This document shows, piece after piece, positions 45,560-45,863 of a stretch of DNA of 45,863 bases. Source of the stretch: Cruorifilaria tuberocauda. Lineage: Eukaryota; Nematoda; Chromadorea; Rhabditida; Onchocercidae. Numbering within the stretch: position 1 is the stretch's first letter; each line of letters opens with the position of its first letter. The stretch lies in assembly GCA_013365365.1 (NCBI GenBank), contig JABVXU010000437.1, positions 1 through 45,863 on the forward strand, in the 5' to 3' direction. Below the pieces are notes generated by a model. It made no database searches and was not told where the DNA came from. It saw only the letters and a program-made list of their open reading frames with translations. The position numbers and the translations under genes are program-made.

Positions 45560-45863
45560 AATTAATAATTAATAATAATAATATTTATTATTAATAGTAA
45601 TAGTAGTGATAATAATGATGATAATATATATTGCAATAATAATAATAATAATAATAATAATAAAGATAGTGATTGCAACAACAATAACGACATTAACAAC
45701 AACAACAACGACAACAAGAAACAACGATAATAACAACAATAACAATAGAAACTGAGAGTTTTAGCAGAAAAAAGGAAGAATGATAAGGACAATTATTAGT
45801 TTTAGTATTATTATTATTACTATTATTACTATTATTACTATTATTATTATTATTATTATTATT
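45560..45863. repeat. AAT/ATT/CAA trinucleotide repeat field
   Basis: Mixed (AAT)n, (ACA)n and (ATT)n blocks running to the window edge; the repeat probably continues beyond it. Confidence 0.9.

Larger units (their letters stand above)
44361..45863. other. Repeat-rich non-coding right end
   Basis: No exon is supported. It holds A/T-rich sequence, a (TTCC)n run near 45252 and AAT/ATT/CAA trinucleotide blocks from about 45560 to the end of the window, as well as the duplication at 44851-45065. Confidence 0.65.

Noticed and set aside
1..45863. tRNA, rRNA, spliced-leader RNA genes, CRISPR arrays, transposase genes, bacterial endosymbiont inserts, viral genes
   Set aside because: I looked for these on both strands while reading and saw no cloverleaf, known RNA core, transposase motif or bacterial-type coding block; a covariance-model and translated search would be needed to exclude short ones.

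Overview
The window is eukaryotic and very AT-rich. It has short coding exons with canonical GT..AG introns and long non-coding stretches full of A/T tracts and short tandem duplications. Gene content and structure point to a nematode. The katanin-family ATPase reads closest to nematode FIGL-1, the inositol transporter resembles the HMIT group, and several start codons sit just behind a pyrimidine-rich 3' splice site with no visible upstream exon, as expected for spliced-leader trans-splicing. A parasitic, filarial-like nematode is my guess from base composition and style only. All calls come from reading the sequence; no database search was run.

Layout. 1-4037 holds no gene I can support, but carries two satellite-like arrays built around a TTCCGGAT core. 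4038-8168 (+) is a figl-1-like AAA ATPase in 12 exons. It is followed closely by a possible tiny membrane-protein ORF (8253-8447) and then a ZGPAT-like protein with CCCH finger and G-patch (8747-11759, 8 exons). The spacing and acceptor sites would fit a trans-spliced operon. 11760-13586 is intergenic and contains two odd elements: a 31-nt perfect copy of part of the MED20 gene, and a perfect 27-bp inverted repeat. 13603-20313 (+) is an HMIT-type proton/myo-inositol cotransporter in 12 exons, tail-to-tail with an intronless MED20 gene (20599-21192, -). MED20 is divergent from an LHPP-like HAD phosphatase (22317-24545, +, 6 exons), which has a damaged or unusual splice donor. 24546-28636 is empty apart from low-complexity sequence.

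28637-43107 (-) is one large gene for a C2H2 zinc-finger protein of 628 residues in seven exons. It has a homopolymer-rich N-terminus, three clustered fingers, a separate fourth finger and a C-terminal coiled coil. Its two large introns (4.3 and 7.6 kb) contain tandem duplications, a decayed copy of one of its own exons and a strong G-quadruplex candidate. 43108-45863 is upstream of that gene and is dominated by microsatellites, with a small GC-richer island that may hold the first exon of a divergent plus-strand gene running off the window.

The genes do not form an obvious pathway. They look like ordinary housekeeping and regulatory genes: DNA repair/AAA ATPase, RNA/DNA-binding G-patch protein, inositol uptake, Mediator, HAD phosphatase, transcription factor. 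The unusual material is in splice sites, introns and intergenic DNA.
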